38,984 nt of DNA from Ignavibacteriaceae bacterium (GTDB lineage Bacteria; Bacteroidota; Ignavibacteria; Ignavibacteriales; Ignavibacteriaceae): NCBI GenBank assembly GCA_013360295.1, contig JABWCL010000039.1:1-38984 (forward strand). Direction: 5' to 3'. The translations under genes and the position numbers were made by a program. Each line of letters begins with the position of its first letter. The stretch's first letter is position 1. Shown in pieces: positions 17,801 through 25,484 of this stretch. The notes under the pieces were generated by a model that did not search any database, had not been told where the DNA came from, and worked only from the letters and a program-made list of their open reading frames with translations.

Positions 17801-20315
17801 ATGAAGGAGCGAAGCGGGACTCATTATCAACGGCGGCAATCTTAAAATCTATCCTGCTGTTAACATCAAAATAATATCCGGGAGAATAGAGCCCGATGAA
17901 ATACTCGTCGGGAAGGATCGTAAATGTTGTAAGACGGTTCACAGCCCTCCCGGTCAGGTCAAATACGCTGACCCACGCGGTAGCCTCTACCGTGCAGTTA
18001 AACACCGAAACTTCGGGAGTTGTATAGACAACCGTAGCTTTCCCCTCTCCGTCAAGATATCCTGAGAATGAAAAATCCTCGAAAGATTTCCATCTCGAAT
18101 CGAGTTCACCAAATGTGTATCCTTCAAATTTCTTGGATGAGAAAATCTTTGGACGGAGTTTTACATTCATGTCAAATTTCATCTCCGCCGCCTTCGCCCC
18201 GAAAAGATATTCCGCGTCAATCGTTACAGGCACATTCATACCCCGCTGAACATATTTCTTCTCTGCCTCCACCTTTACTCTTAGTTTCTCGGGCATAAAC
18301 TCTTCGACATTAAAAAGGTAATTATCCAGCAGTGTTCCGCTGCCCGATGTTACCTCGCATACATAAATACCCGTCTGGGCATAATCAGTAAGTTTATAAG
18401 CAATCTCGAATGATCCCTGTTCATTCAGTAACTTATTGTATTCTTCGAGCACTCTTCCGCCGGGACCAAGAATTTTGCAAATGACCGGCTGGTCTGCCAC
18501 AACCCTGTAAGTTGAATTCCTGACAATTCCGCTTATAAAAACAGATTCGCCGGGACGATAGATATCGCGCCCTGAATAAAGGAACACATTATAATTCTCC
18601 GGATTTACCAGTTTCCCTGTTATATCATACCTTGAGTAATCAATCCTGCTTTCATCAAGATAGAGGTAATTATAATCAGTCTTAGTTTCCGCAGCGATGA
18701 TAAAGGGCTTTTTATCTTTCAGTTTCTCCGCGGTTCCGCGAAATGTCACCATACCATCACGGTTGGTTGTCCCTTCAAACACTGTCTGATTCAGTGAAGT
18801 AAATATTTTTACGTTCGCTCCGTTCACGGGTGATGCACCTGATATCGAATTTAAGAAAACAACTATTTCATCCTTTCCCGCTTTAGTTATTATGCCGAGA
18901 TCTGTATTGCTTAATACCTTTGTATCGCTTGCCCACGAGCCGTCAGTTGACCGGGTAGTTATTACGTATATCCCCTTATCATCGCTCTTCATCTTCTCTT
19001 TCAGGTTCACGGTAAACCGCTCGAGCCAGTTTCCCCTGTTCTCAAGTTTGATCCCTCCTGAGTAAATCTGTTCACCGAGGTTGTAAGTATTGTAATAAGG
19101 ATAATAATAATCTTCCCCCTGATTAAAATTATATGCATTCTGCGTGACAAAAGCCACTATGTTTTCTTTATTCACTCTTATTATCTCAAGCTCTGCATCG
19201 GAAATATTCACAGCGTTTATTTCGATATTGTTCAGTCCTTCGCGGGAGAGATATCTTCCCTTTTTATCCGCGAAGTTAATCGCGGGTTCAATGTCCGTCA
19301 TTGATAATTCCTGGTCATAATCCTCTTTTAACTCACCGCCGAACAAGCCCGGCATACCTTTTTTCAGCATCAGTTTTACCTGCTGTGCCGCTGAAAAATC
19401 GGTTTCCATCCGGAGAATATTACCGTCTGAGCTGAACCGAATTTCACCTGTTGAAGGGCTTGTTCTTGCCGTGTCAATCACCTCATTAGTTTTTGTAATC
19501 AGGACATAGTTTTTCGCTTTATTTTCCTGCACAGGCTGAGTAAACGCGACTTCAATCCATCCTCCCGTCCCGTCATATCCCGTGGCTGTTCCTTTTACCC
19601 GGAGTTCCTGTATTCCCGGGAGCGTCTCTTCAAAACTAACTTCTTTTTCAAGTTCACCCTTTCCGTTTGCCGGCCGGAGAGATGATTTTACTGCCGCTCT
19701 GAGTTTTAGCTCCTTATCAGTCTGCTGTAGTATTCCAAGGTCAACAATTATTTCTGATGTATTCTCCTCGTTCACAATTCTGTAGGCGGGAAGCTGTTTT
19801 CCTTCAAGGAATAGTGACAGATTTTGCTTAAGCGCCGCGGGGCTTACGGGATATGAGAAGCGAAGTTTTAATTCCGGCGCTAACTTGTAGTATTCATTGG
19901 GAATGTTTTTCCAGTATAGCTGTGAAGAGAGAAGTGTAAATGACGGTGTGTGAAAATTATAATCATCAAAGTCGGAAGAGTACTGCGAGTTTTCAAGAAC
20001 GAGGTCTGTGATTTCAGCTTCGTATTCGCTGACCGGTTCTAGTTCTTTATCCGGTACAAAAAATAGCTTATTCTGCGAAAGCCATTTATACTTTCCGGCG
20101 ATACGCGGTTCAAACCGGATATATTCCTTGTCAACCCATTCGCCGGTCATTTCGTGACTTACCAGGTCCCGGCTGAATTCAATCGTTATCACGGTTGACG
20201 TCTTCACTTCCCCCTGCGCGGAGAAGTTAATAACCTTCACTTTATTTGACTGTGAGCATCCTTGCAGAAAAAAGAATGATGCTGTTAATAACAGGGCAGG
20301 AAGCAGTTTTTTCAT
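14862..20315 (-). CDS. Bacterial alpha-2-macroglobulin lipoprotein with thioester motif
   Basis: A large periplasmic protease trap, 1817 residues. The lipoprotein signal ends FFFLQGC with lipidation at C20; residue 21 is Ser, which fits export to the outer membrane if the E. coli +2 rule applies. A long array of MG-type beta domains fills about 30-1250 (for example RPGESVFISGIVRN in an MG domain). The thioester motif GCLEQ has C1351 and Q1354, within the alpha-helical terpenoid-cyclase-like domain (about 1330-1600). The C-terminal domain has VPAGFEIENPR and a final beta domain ending VNGRGRVYVKDIPVLAVK. Retention of C-x-E-Q suggests covalent trapping of proteases, as for E. coli YfhM. A bait region cannot be pinpointed. 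It is first in the operon with pbpC; AGGATT lies 5 nt before the ATG. Confidence 0.93.
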   Translation of the reverse strand: MKKLLPALLLTASFFFLQGCSQSNKVKVINFSAQGEVKTSTVITIEFSRDLVSHEMTGEWVDKEYIRFEPRIAGKYKWLSQNKLFFVPDKELEPVSEYEAEITDLVLENSQYSSDFDDYNFHTPSFTLLSSQLYWKNIPNEYYKLAPELKLRFSYPVSPAALKQNLSLFLEGKQLPAYRIVNEENTSEIIVDLGILQQTDKELKLRAAVKSSLRPANGKGELEKEVSFEETLPGIQELRVKGTATGYDGTGGWIEVAFTQPVQENKAKNYVLITKTNEVIDTARTSPSTGEIRFSSDGNILRMETDFSAAQQVKLMLKKGMPGLFGGELKEDYDQELSMTDIEPAINFADKKGRYLSREGLNNIEINAVNISDAELEIIRVNKENIVAFVTQNAYNFNQGEDYYYPYYNTYNLGEQIYSGGIKLENRGNWLERFTVNLKEKMKSDDKGIYVITTRSTDGSWASDTKVLSNTDLGIITKAGKDEIVVFLNSISGASPVNGANVKIFTSLNQTVFEGTTNRDGMVTFRGTAEKLKDKKPFIIAAETKTDYNYLYLDESRIDYSRYDITGKLVNPENYNVFLYSGRDIYRPGESVFISGIVRNSTYRVVADQPVICKILGPGGRVLEEYNKLLNEQGSFEIAYKLTDYAQTGIYVCEVTSGSGTLLDNYLFNVEEFMPEKLRVKVEAEKKYVQRGMNVPVTIDAEYLFGAKAAEMKFDMNVKLRPKIFSSKKFEGYTFGELDSRWKSFEDFSFSGYLDGEGKATVVYTTPEVSVFNCTVEATAWVSVFDLTGRAVNRLTTFTILPDEYFIGLYSPGYYFDVNSRIDFKIAAVDNESRFAPSYSGTVTVIRKEWQTVLRKDYNGRFTYTSQKKEIIESKKDIDLAGGVKTFSFVPSKSGEYEIRVSKNGSANYVSKTIYSYGYGISTASSFQVDKEGRVEIVTDKESYNPGQKAKILITAPFSGRALVTLERDGVISSRYYDLEEKSKEIYVDIRDEYKPNVYLNVTLYRKHTIDQESPFFVAHGIKSLKVERPSDKIPVSISAPAKIKPNTTVDVTVKAGGESGVHITLAAVDEGILQIKDFRTPDPYSGIYAKRQLNVDSYNLYKLLLPELRAFHSSPGGDMMLAEQMKRRINPITSKRIKLVTYWSGIKRTAGDGTVKIRVQVPQYNGDIRFMAVAYKDGRFGSSEKNMKVADNLILEPEIPRTISSEDSLEGILNIVNTTNTAADVNLNIGVSGPVQLMSRASHAVKIQPNGSSRIKYAFKATGGIGEAKITFAAEGFAKVKEEIYLPVKPANPYSVQSGSGTIKPGQEARIKMPSDYWSNTVTTELKISRFPAIKFSRQIKSLLGFPHGCLEQTVSKAFPQLYFSHLAKAAYPEYYKNNNSVYYVKEAIRKVESMQMYDGSMTYWNGGDYSNWWSSVYAAHFLTEAKQAGFSVNEKVQERLLKYLSEKVKQPQLYDRVIYSGVTKTYKKTAVKEILYSLYVLALAGKSEPNIMNYYKARPDLLTMDSKYLLAGAFAKSGKWSIFYELLPKQYKPGLENERNFANFDSPLRADALMLNILLDSDPSNKQIPLMIKHISSSVGEYYNTQEAAFVFLALGKAASRVSENNMKVRVFSGQKEIYSYTGEDLVVTGKDLSSGELKLKGEGKGEVYYFWSSEGIRKSAASEYDSYLSVRRNYYDLKSGRMITDNLFYQGQLIVCNISLSAAGAGAENIAVTDIVPAGFEIENPRLSRLEGLNWSPQSTLMPQYLDVRDDRMVLYTNIEAGAKKDYYYILRAVNKGSFRLPAISANAMYDKEFTSVNGRGRVYVKDIPVLAVK

Positions 20316-20380
20316 TGGGAATCCTAATAATTTTCTGTTCTAAATTAATCAAGATTCCCCAAAAATCGTAATGGTGGCTG

Positions 20381-22273
20381 TTATTTTGTCAGTAAAAGTT
20401 TTCCAGTTTCACGTTTATAATCAGTGCTTATCCTGTAGAAATAGATTCCTGAGGAGATGTTTCCGGCAGAGGAAAGATCCACAGTTTCCACGTACTCCCC
20501 GGCCGGCTTTTCTCCCAGGTTCTTTTCATAGATCAGTTCACCGAGAAGGTTGAAAATTTCCATCCTTACAGTCGAAATACCCCCCAGACTATAGGGTATG
20601 CTGACAAAGGGTGATGAGATGCTCACCGGATTTGGGAAACTCTGTTTAAGCATCCTTCCCGCTCTGTCTCCGGTGAAGTTCTCTTCTTCCCGTTCAACTG
20701 AAGTTATTACCACATCCGGCGATTTCTTCCTGTTTATAAGCGCCATTGCGGCATCTGCTATTATATATTTCCCCGCTTCCGGCATAGAGTTATCAATCTT
20801 TATGACTTTTCTCCTCCCTTTGGTCTGGTAAACCGAACCGAGTTTAACCCAATTGGTATTGGCGTTATCCCTCAAATTCAGAACAACAGAAGATGAGTCG
20901 TTCTGAGAATAGATAGTGTACTTTGCCGTTGAACTGAAAGCGAAATTCGGGATCAGATAAACATATACGTCAAACCACGCGTCAAAATCTATATCCATAT
21001 ACCACTCAAATGTACTGAGGGATGTATCATTCGTCCAGTAAAGATTGGGATTATAACCCTGCACAGGAACTTTAATCCAGTTTCCGGTCCGCCTTGTCAG
21101 GAGCGAATCATCTTCATTGACGATCTCAGCTTTCGGACGGAAGATAGTCCCGTTCCTGTATGGGAGCAATGCGGGTTCGGAATAAAATCTGTTCTTTATT
21201 GTATCTCCGAGTGCATTATTATTAGCAGTGAAAGCTTCATAAAAGAAAAAGCATTCCCCTTTTACGTTTTGCTGCCGGTTATAATTAACCGCGCTCACCA
21301 GGTAATCAGCGGGTATCAGGAATGACCCTGCCTTGGCAAGAACTCCCGCGTAAAAAATATTTCTTTTTGAGGGAGTTACCTGGTTATATGAATTATTGAA
21401 TTCATTTACGTAACCGAAATACGAGTCACGGTATAACTGCGGAATAAAATTCTCTGCTATCCCGGAATCAACCCACGTTTTAGAGTCCTGGAGATAATTA
21501 TCAAATCCCCACGGATAAACACTCGGCGCGGAGGAGATCAGGAGGTAGTCCCCTCTGACTTTAACTGAATCTTTCAACCGGCGGTAGAACTGGCTTAATT
21601 TATTCGCACGCCATCTCTTCCAGCCAAGATCATAATAGTTAGCGGGAGGATTATTATTGTTGTTCTCAGATTTGTAAACTGCAACTGTCGCGGAATCATA
21701 TCCCCCTTCGATTGGCATAGCAGGAAGCCTGTCATCTCCCTGAACACCGTCTACATCATAATTATCAATTACTTCGTTATGGAGGGCGATCATAAAATCC
21801 TGGACCTCAGGATTAATCCCTGACATCCAGTCAAATCCATTCTTAACCACAAGCGAACCGGCGCTGTTCTTTAATGCCCAGGAAGGCTTGCCTGCTATCA
21901 GGTGTCCCCCGTTAAGTGAGTAAGAAGAAGCAAAGCCAAACTCAAACCAGGGAACAACTTCCATCCCGTGTTTATGAGCCTCAAGTACGATCTTCTTCAG
22001 AGGATCCCTCCCCGCGAAAGTCGGCCATATCGGTTTCTGAAAGATGCTATCCATAACCCTGCTCGGATAAAGTGTATATCCTTTGTTCCACACAACAGGA
22101 AATACGAGGTTAAATCCGCGGTTAGCCAGGAACGTCATCGCGTCTTCAATGTTCTTATCCGAAAACAGAACGTACGAATCCACGTTTGTTATCCAGACGG
22201 CACGGAGTTCCTGCTTTACCTGAGTAAATACATTTATCGATAAGCAAAAAATAAAGATTAATACGTATTTCAT
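20381..22273 (-). CDS. GHL10-family glycosidase-like protein with golvesin-like and T9SS sorting domains
   Basis: Signal peptide (about 1-18), then a GHL10/DUF187 TIM-barrel domain (about 22-370). Conserved stretches are RAVWITNVDSYVLFS, VVWNKGYTLYPS, GRDPLKKIVLEAHKHGM, WFEFGFASSY, DVDGVQGDDRLP (175-184), SAPSVYPWG and FIPQLYRD. A golvesin/Xly-like beta domain follows at about 395-515 (NTNWVKLGSVYQTKG, then YIIADAAMALI). A T9SS sorting domain (about 545-630) has QSFPNPVSISS, MEIFNLLGELIYEKNL, SSGIYFYRI and GKLLLTK. E. coli DigH (YddW), as I recall a relative, cuts denuded peptidoglycan, so a wall-glycan or other glycan substrate is plausible but unproven. It is a paralogue of the gene across the repeat cluster. 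It may share a promoter with the macroglobulin gene 65 nt downstream. Confidence 0.85.
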   Translation of the reverse strand: MKYVLIFIFCLSINVFTQVKQELRAVWITNVDSYVLFSDKNIEDAMTFLANRGFNLVFPVVWNKGYTLYPSRVMDSIFQKPIWPTFAGRDPLKKIVLEAHKHGMEVVPWFEFGFASSYSLNGGHLIAGKPSWALKNSAGSLVVKNGFDWMSGINPEVQDFMIALHNEVIDNYDVDGVQGDDRLPAMPIEGGYDSATVAVYKSENNNNNPPANYYDLGWKRWRANKLSQFYRRLKDSVKVRGDYLLISSAPSVYPWGFDNYLQDSKTWVDSGIAENFIPQLYRDSYFGYVNEFNNSYNQVTPSKRNIFYAGVLAKAGSFLIPADYLVSAVNYNRQQNVKGECFFFYEAFTANNNALGDTIKNRFYSEPALLPYRNGTIFRPKAEIVNEDDSLLTRRTGNWIKVPVQGYNPNLYWTNDTSLSTFEWYMDIDFDAWFDVYVYLIPNFAFSSTAKYTIYSQNDSSSVVLNLRDNANTNWVKLGSVYQTKGRRKVIKIDNSMPEAGKYIIADAAMALINRKKSPDVVITSVEREEENFTGDRAGRMLKQSFPNPVSISSPFVSIPYSLGGISTVRMEIFNLLGELIYEKNLGEKPAGEYVETVDLSSAGNISSGIYFYRISTDYKRETGKLLLTK

Positions 22274-22543
22274 AATTTCTGAAGATTACACACTTTTAAG
22301 AGTGACATAATAAATTAAAAAAATATATTTTGAAAAGGAGAAAAAAAGGATGGATAATAATCCTCCAAATTTTATCTTAATATAACAATTCCCCATACAT
22401 CTCTATGGTTAAGATCAATCCCGGTAATGCTGGGGGTAGTTAAAAGTTATGCTGACACCGACCACTTTAATTTATATAAGTTATAATCCGTATAGGTACC
22501 TGGAATTGTTTTATTCCGGGTTTTAATCTGACATTACTATGAA
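22274..22543. other. Gene-free spacer upstream of the T9SS GHL10 gene
   Basis: First 270 bases of a 633-base gene-free stretch. It is AT-rich, with no convincing ORF, RNA gene or strong terminator. It must hold the promoter of the downstream minus-strand gene, but I could not identify a TAnnTTTG box. The remaining part (22544-22906) is repeat sequence, listed separately. Confidence 0.5.
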
Positions 22544-22568
22544 TGTAACACAGGATATTTTCCTGTGC
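22544..22568 (+). repeat. Solo REP-like palindrome (copy 0)
   Basis: A TGTAA head precedes a hairpin with arms CACAGGA and TCCTGTG and a TATTT loop. It is identical over 25 bases to the start of the next repeat unit at 22582. It stands alone, without the partner palindrome that closes the two longer units. Confidence 0.75.
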
Positions 22569-22581
22569 GAATACTAAAAAA

Positions 22582-22723
22582 TGTAACACAGGATATTTTC
22601 CTGTGCCGGCGAAGTACAACTGTACGCACTAATACAAGATCCCGAATTTGTGAAATCACAAAATTATTTTACATTCGTGACACTGTTAACCCCCCGCAGG
22701 TAAATAACCTGCGCTACATCTTT
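22582..22723. repeat. REPIN-like repeat unit 1 (two inverted palindromes)
   Basis: A 142-bp unit. It opens with the same palindrome as 22544-22568 and closes at 22695-22718 with CGCAGGT / AAATA / ACCTGCG followed by CTACA. The closing element is the reverse complement of a variant of the opening one: TGTAG directly before the stem, same 7-5-7 layout. Two stem pairs differ between the variants, and both changes are compensatory. The spacer carries a small TGTGA-AA-TCACA hairpin. It resembles REP/REPIN elements mobilised by Y1 RAYT transposases; no RAYT gene is in the window. Confidence 0.75.
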
Positions 22724-22734
22724 ATATCACCCTC

Positions 22735-22894
22735 TGTAACACAGGATCCCCCGTTAGGGACAGGTATTTTCCTGTGCCGGCGAAGTATAACTGTATCCAC
22801 AAATAAAAGCTCCTGAATTTGTGAAATCACAGCATTATTTTACATTCGTGCCGTTGCTAAACCCCCGCAGGTAAATAACCCGCGCTACATCTTT
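22735..22894. repeat. REPIN-like repeat unit 2, with 18-nt insertion
   Basis: Second copy of the unit at 22582-22723, starting 12 nt after it. Head, spacer hairpin and tail (22866-22884) are retained with scattered substitutions. It has one 18-nt insertion inside the loop region of the opening palindrome, containing CCCCCGTTAGGG. In the closing palindrome a T-to-C change turns an A-T pair into a G-T wobble when read on the minus strand, so the stem still forms. It ends 12 bases before the stop codon of the GHL10 lipoprotein gene. Confidence 0.75.
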
Positions 22895-22906
22895 TCTAAC
22901 CTGATA

Positions 22907-24034
22907 TCATTTCAGCAGCAGATCAGGAAATTTTGCCTTTTCCTTGTAAATCTCCTTCCAGAAGGTTTCACCGTATTTCTTCAGCCCTTCATAAAAAAAG
23001 AAAACTTCACCGTTTATTCCGGCTTTCCTGTTGAGTTCAATCATCTGGCGCAGGAACTTTTCATCAGGCTGGTATTTCCCGACTTTAATCAGCACACCCG
23101 GGAAAAACTTCCCCATATTTTCCTGAGGCACCTGTTTGCCGACGATCTCATCAAGGAGTTCTTTATAGGCTTCAATATTATAACGGTATAACTGAGGGAT
23201 CACCAGTTCAACGCTTCCCTGCTGAACCCACGCTGGCCAGTCCTGAAGATACTCTTCCTTTGCCCAGGGATGAATACTAGGGGACATAGATACAATTACA
23301 TTCTTATTAATGCTCTTAACTTTGTCATAAATATCTTTGGAGTACTTTGTAAGCAGGTCAGCACGCCACTGGATCCAGTCCGGATCGCGGAAATCATTCG
23401 GAGGTGTATTCCCGTTATGGGCCTTTTTGTATAATTCAACTGTGTAGGGGTCGTATCCGCCTTCAACGGGAAGCGCGGGGAGCCTGTCGTCACCCTGAAT
23501 ACCATCTATATCATAATTGGCCACGACTTCAGTAATTAAGGAGAGCATAAATTCCTGCACTTCAGGAAGGAACGCGTTCATCCATTCGAAATTACCTTTA
23601 TCAAGGAGTTCCCCTTTCCTGTCCATCGCCTTCCACTCAGGGTACTTAGCAATAATATGGCCGCCGTCACGATTGTACGATGCCGCGAAACCAAACTCAA
23701 ACCAGGCGATTACTTTCATATTTCTTTTATGCGCCTCTTCTATCAATTCTTTCAGCGGATCCCGCCCGGTGTAGAGTGTATCCATTTCAATTCCGAAATG
23801 TTTTTTCATCGTCGCGCTGGGATATAGTGTATAACCCTTATTCCACGTTACAACAAAAATAGTATTAAAATTCAGCCGGTCCAGAAGTTCAACCGCCTCA
23901 ACGATCCTTTCCCTCGAAAGCAGAACATCACTATCCACGTTTGTGAGCCATACTCCGCGTACTGCTGATACAGGCTGCGCGCACGAATTGAAAGAAAGCA
24001 GAATTAACAGAATTAACGGGAACAGGGTTTTCAT
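22907..24034 (-). CDS. GHL10-family glycosidase-like lipoprotein
   Basis: 375 residues, essentially one GHL10/DUF187 barrel. The N-terminus is a signal peptide ending SFNSC; C18 is a probable lipidation site, although F at -3 is unusual, so simple secretion is possible. Motifs match its paralogue at 20381-22273: RGVWLTNVDSDVLLS, WNKGYTLYPS, GRDPLKELIEEAHKRNM, WFEFGFAASY, DIDGIQGDDRLP, SPSIHPWA and VIPQLYRY. It lacks the golvesin-like and T9SS domains of that paralogue. A GAGGATT precedes the ATG. It lies 9 nt after the upstream barrel gene and is the last gene of the TonB-receptor operon. Predicted to hydrolyse a glycan in the periplasm or at a membrane surface; the substrate is unknown. Confidence 0.85.
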   Translation of the reverse strand: MKTLFPLILLILLSFNSCAQPVSAVRGVWLTNVDSDVLLSRERIVEAVELLDRLNFNTIFVVTWNKGYTLYPSATMKKHFGIEMDTLYTGRDPLKELIEEAHKRNMKVIAWFEFGFAASYNRDGGHIIAKYPEWKAMDRKGELLDKGNFEWMNAFLPEVQEFMLSLITEVVANYDIDGIQGDDRLPALPVEGGYDPYTVELYKKAHNGNTPPNDFRDPDWIQWRADLLTKYSKDIYDKVKSINKNVIVSMSPSIHPWAKEEYLQDWPAWVQQGSVELVIPQLYRYNIEAYKELLDEIVGKQVPQENMGKFFPGVLIKVGKYQPDEKFLRQMIELNRKAGINGEVFFFYEGLKKYGETFWKEIYKEKAKFPDLLLK

Positions 24035-24043
24035 TTCAATCCT

Positions 24044-24751
24044 CTAAAGTTTTATGTGAATTGATACTTTTGTATCGAGCATCTGGAACACACTTACATT
24101 CTCTTTATCGAGCGCAAGGGCAGGCCACAGTTCCCCGATAATCCCCTTGAAATGCGAACTTACTGTGATCGCCACAGGTTCAACTATCGGTATCTCAAAT
24201 TTTAATCCCGTATAAAATCCTCCGCTCCAGTCCATCTGTTTATTCTCAGGCACGTCGAGGTACTCCACGAATGCCGGAACTCCGCTGCCGGTCGTATCGG
24301 CAAAGAGGGAGTCCTTTACAGTACCCCGCAGGTTCTCCCATCTGTAAACACCGAAGCCGACTGAAGCCTGTGCTTTTAGAAAATCAAAATCAAGGAAATC
24401 GTACGTAAGGTTAGCAGTTAATCCGTATGCTTTAAGGTCCATCACAAGGCTCTTTAGCGGTATGCCAAAGTCCTTCTGCTCGCCGGCTACCGTGTACCTC
24501 CTCCTTACATTCATCTTTTCCTGGTTTTCTTCACTGAAGCGGATGTATTCAAACCTTCCTGACCAGTTCCAATCGGAATTCGTGCGCTCTCCCGCCACGA
24601 TCGACAAGCCGTAGCCGGGGTCATACCGGTCGCTGAGCGTACCCAGTGGAATTATATAGGATGCTTCTGCCCCGACAAAATATTTCTCCTGGGCATACTG
24701 TATCTGAGTTGTAACTGCAATTAATATGAGTGTTATAAATATCTTTTTCAT
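24044..24751 (-). CDS. Hypothetical outer-membrane beta-barrel protein
   Basis: 235 residues with a signal peptide (KKIFITLILIAVTTQIQYAQ). The mature part has alternating strands rich in Gly, Tyr, Trp and Phe: KYFVGAEASYIIPLGTLSD, AYGLTANLTYDFLDFDF, ASVGFGVYRWENL and GGFYTGLKFEIPI. These suggest an OmpA/OmpW-like 8- to 10-strand outer-membrane barrel. I recognise no named family. It follows the next barrel gene by only 3 nt and precedes the GHL10 lipoprotein by 9 nt, so it is an operon member, perhaps a pore or scaffold of the same surface complex. Confidence 0.7.
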   Translation of the reverse strand: MKKIFITLILIAVTTQIQYAQEKYFVGAEASYIIPLGTLSDRYDPGYGLSIVAGERTNSDWNWSGRFEYIRFSEENQEKMNVRRRYTVAGEQKDFGIPLKSLVMDLKAYGLTANLTYDFLDFDFLKAQASVGFGVYRWENLRGTVKDSLFADTTGSGVPAFVEYLDVPENKQMDWSGGFYTGLKFEIPIVEPVAITVSSHFKGIIGELWPALALDKENVSVFQMLDTKVSIHIKL

Positions 24752-24754
24752 ATG

Positions 24755-25471
24755 TCAATAAAGAAATGTTATTCCGAGTTTTACGCTTAATGCATCATTG
24801 AAAACGAACTGGTCAAAACCAAACTTACCGGGTGTTCTGAATATATGTCGGAATTCAGAGCCCGCGCTTATATCTATGTAATCGCCTATGCTATAGTCAA
24901 TAGTCAAACCCATTGTCACGAATATTGGGTTACCGATTTTATTCGTGGCGAAGTTCCTGTAACTGTATTCAAATGTGAATGTGCTGTCGAACCTTTTCTG
25001 CCACTCCTCCTCAAGATACATCCGGCGTGTGTAGAACATAAGCCCGCCGCCGATCTTCGGAATGATCTTTAGTCCGTCTGTTATTTTCACTCTGTGTGAA
25101 AGAGTGAGATAGACCGGATATACATCCATTTTCTGAATGGGATTTAGAGAAACAGCCAGCCCCGGGCGTTCTATCAGGTCGGAGGCAATTCTGTTTTTGT
25201 ACCTGATTTCCCAGAAATCCCAGTTCCATCTCGCGAGGGCGCTATCCTGCTGTATGCTGAATAACTGGTAACCGAAATTAAAATCAAGATCGGAGTCTTC
25301 ATCAATCTTGAATGAGATTTTTAATCCTCCGCCGACGGCATCAATTTTATTTACGTTAAGCCTTTTAACATTGGGCATTGAATAATCGCTGAAGAACTGG
25401 ACTGACCTTACTTCCTGCGCGAGGAGTGAAGCCGTAATGAATAATACAAAAAGTAATACTGTCTTTTTCAT
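24755..25471 (-). CDS. Hypothetical outer-membrane beta-barrel protein
   Basis: 238 residues with a signal peptide (KKTVLLFVLFITASLLAQ). Amphipathic strand patterns follow: GGGLKISFKID, LDFNFGYQLFSI, VYLTLSHRVKI, IPKIGGGLMFYTRR and FVTMGLTIDYSIGDYIDISAGSEF. The protein ends LGITFLY, an aromatic C-terminus of the kind used as a Bam signal. It is not clearly homologous to the barrel encoded just downstream, though size and layout match. It lies 13 nt after the PorV/PorQ-like gene in the same operon. Function unknown; outer-membrane placement is inferred. Confidence 0.7.
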   Translation of the reverse strand: MKKTVLLFVLFITASLLAQEVRSVQFFSDYSMPNVKRLNVNKIDAVGGGLKISFKIDEDSDLDFNFGYQLFSIQQDSALARWNWDFWEIRYKNRIASDLIERPGLAVSLNPIQKMDVYPVYLTLSHRVKITDGLKIIPKIGGGLMFYTRRMYLEEEWQKRFDSTFTFEYSYRNFATNKIGNPIFVTMGLTIDYSIGDYIDISAGSEFRHIFRTPGKFGFDQFVFNDALSVKLGITFLY

Positions 25472-25484
25472 TTCTGCCCTCCTC

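Noticed and set aside
22565-22816. 83-codon plus-strand ORF in the spacer between the GHL10 genes
   Set aside because: It consists entirely of the REP-like repeat units; the repeated peptide simply reflects the DNA repeat.
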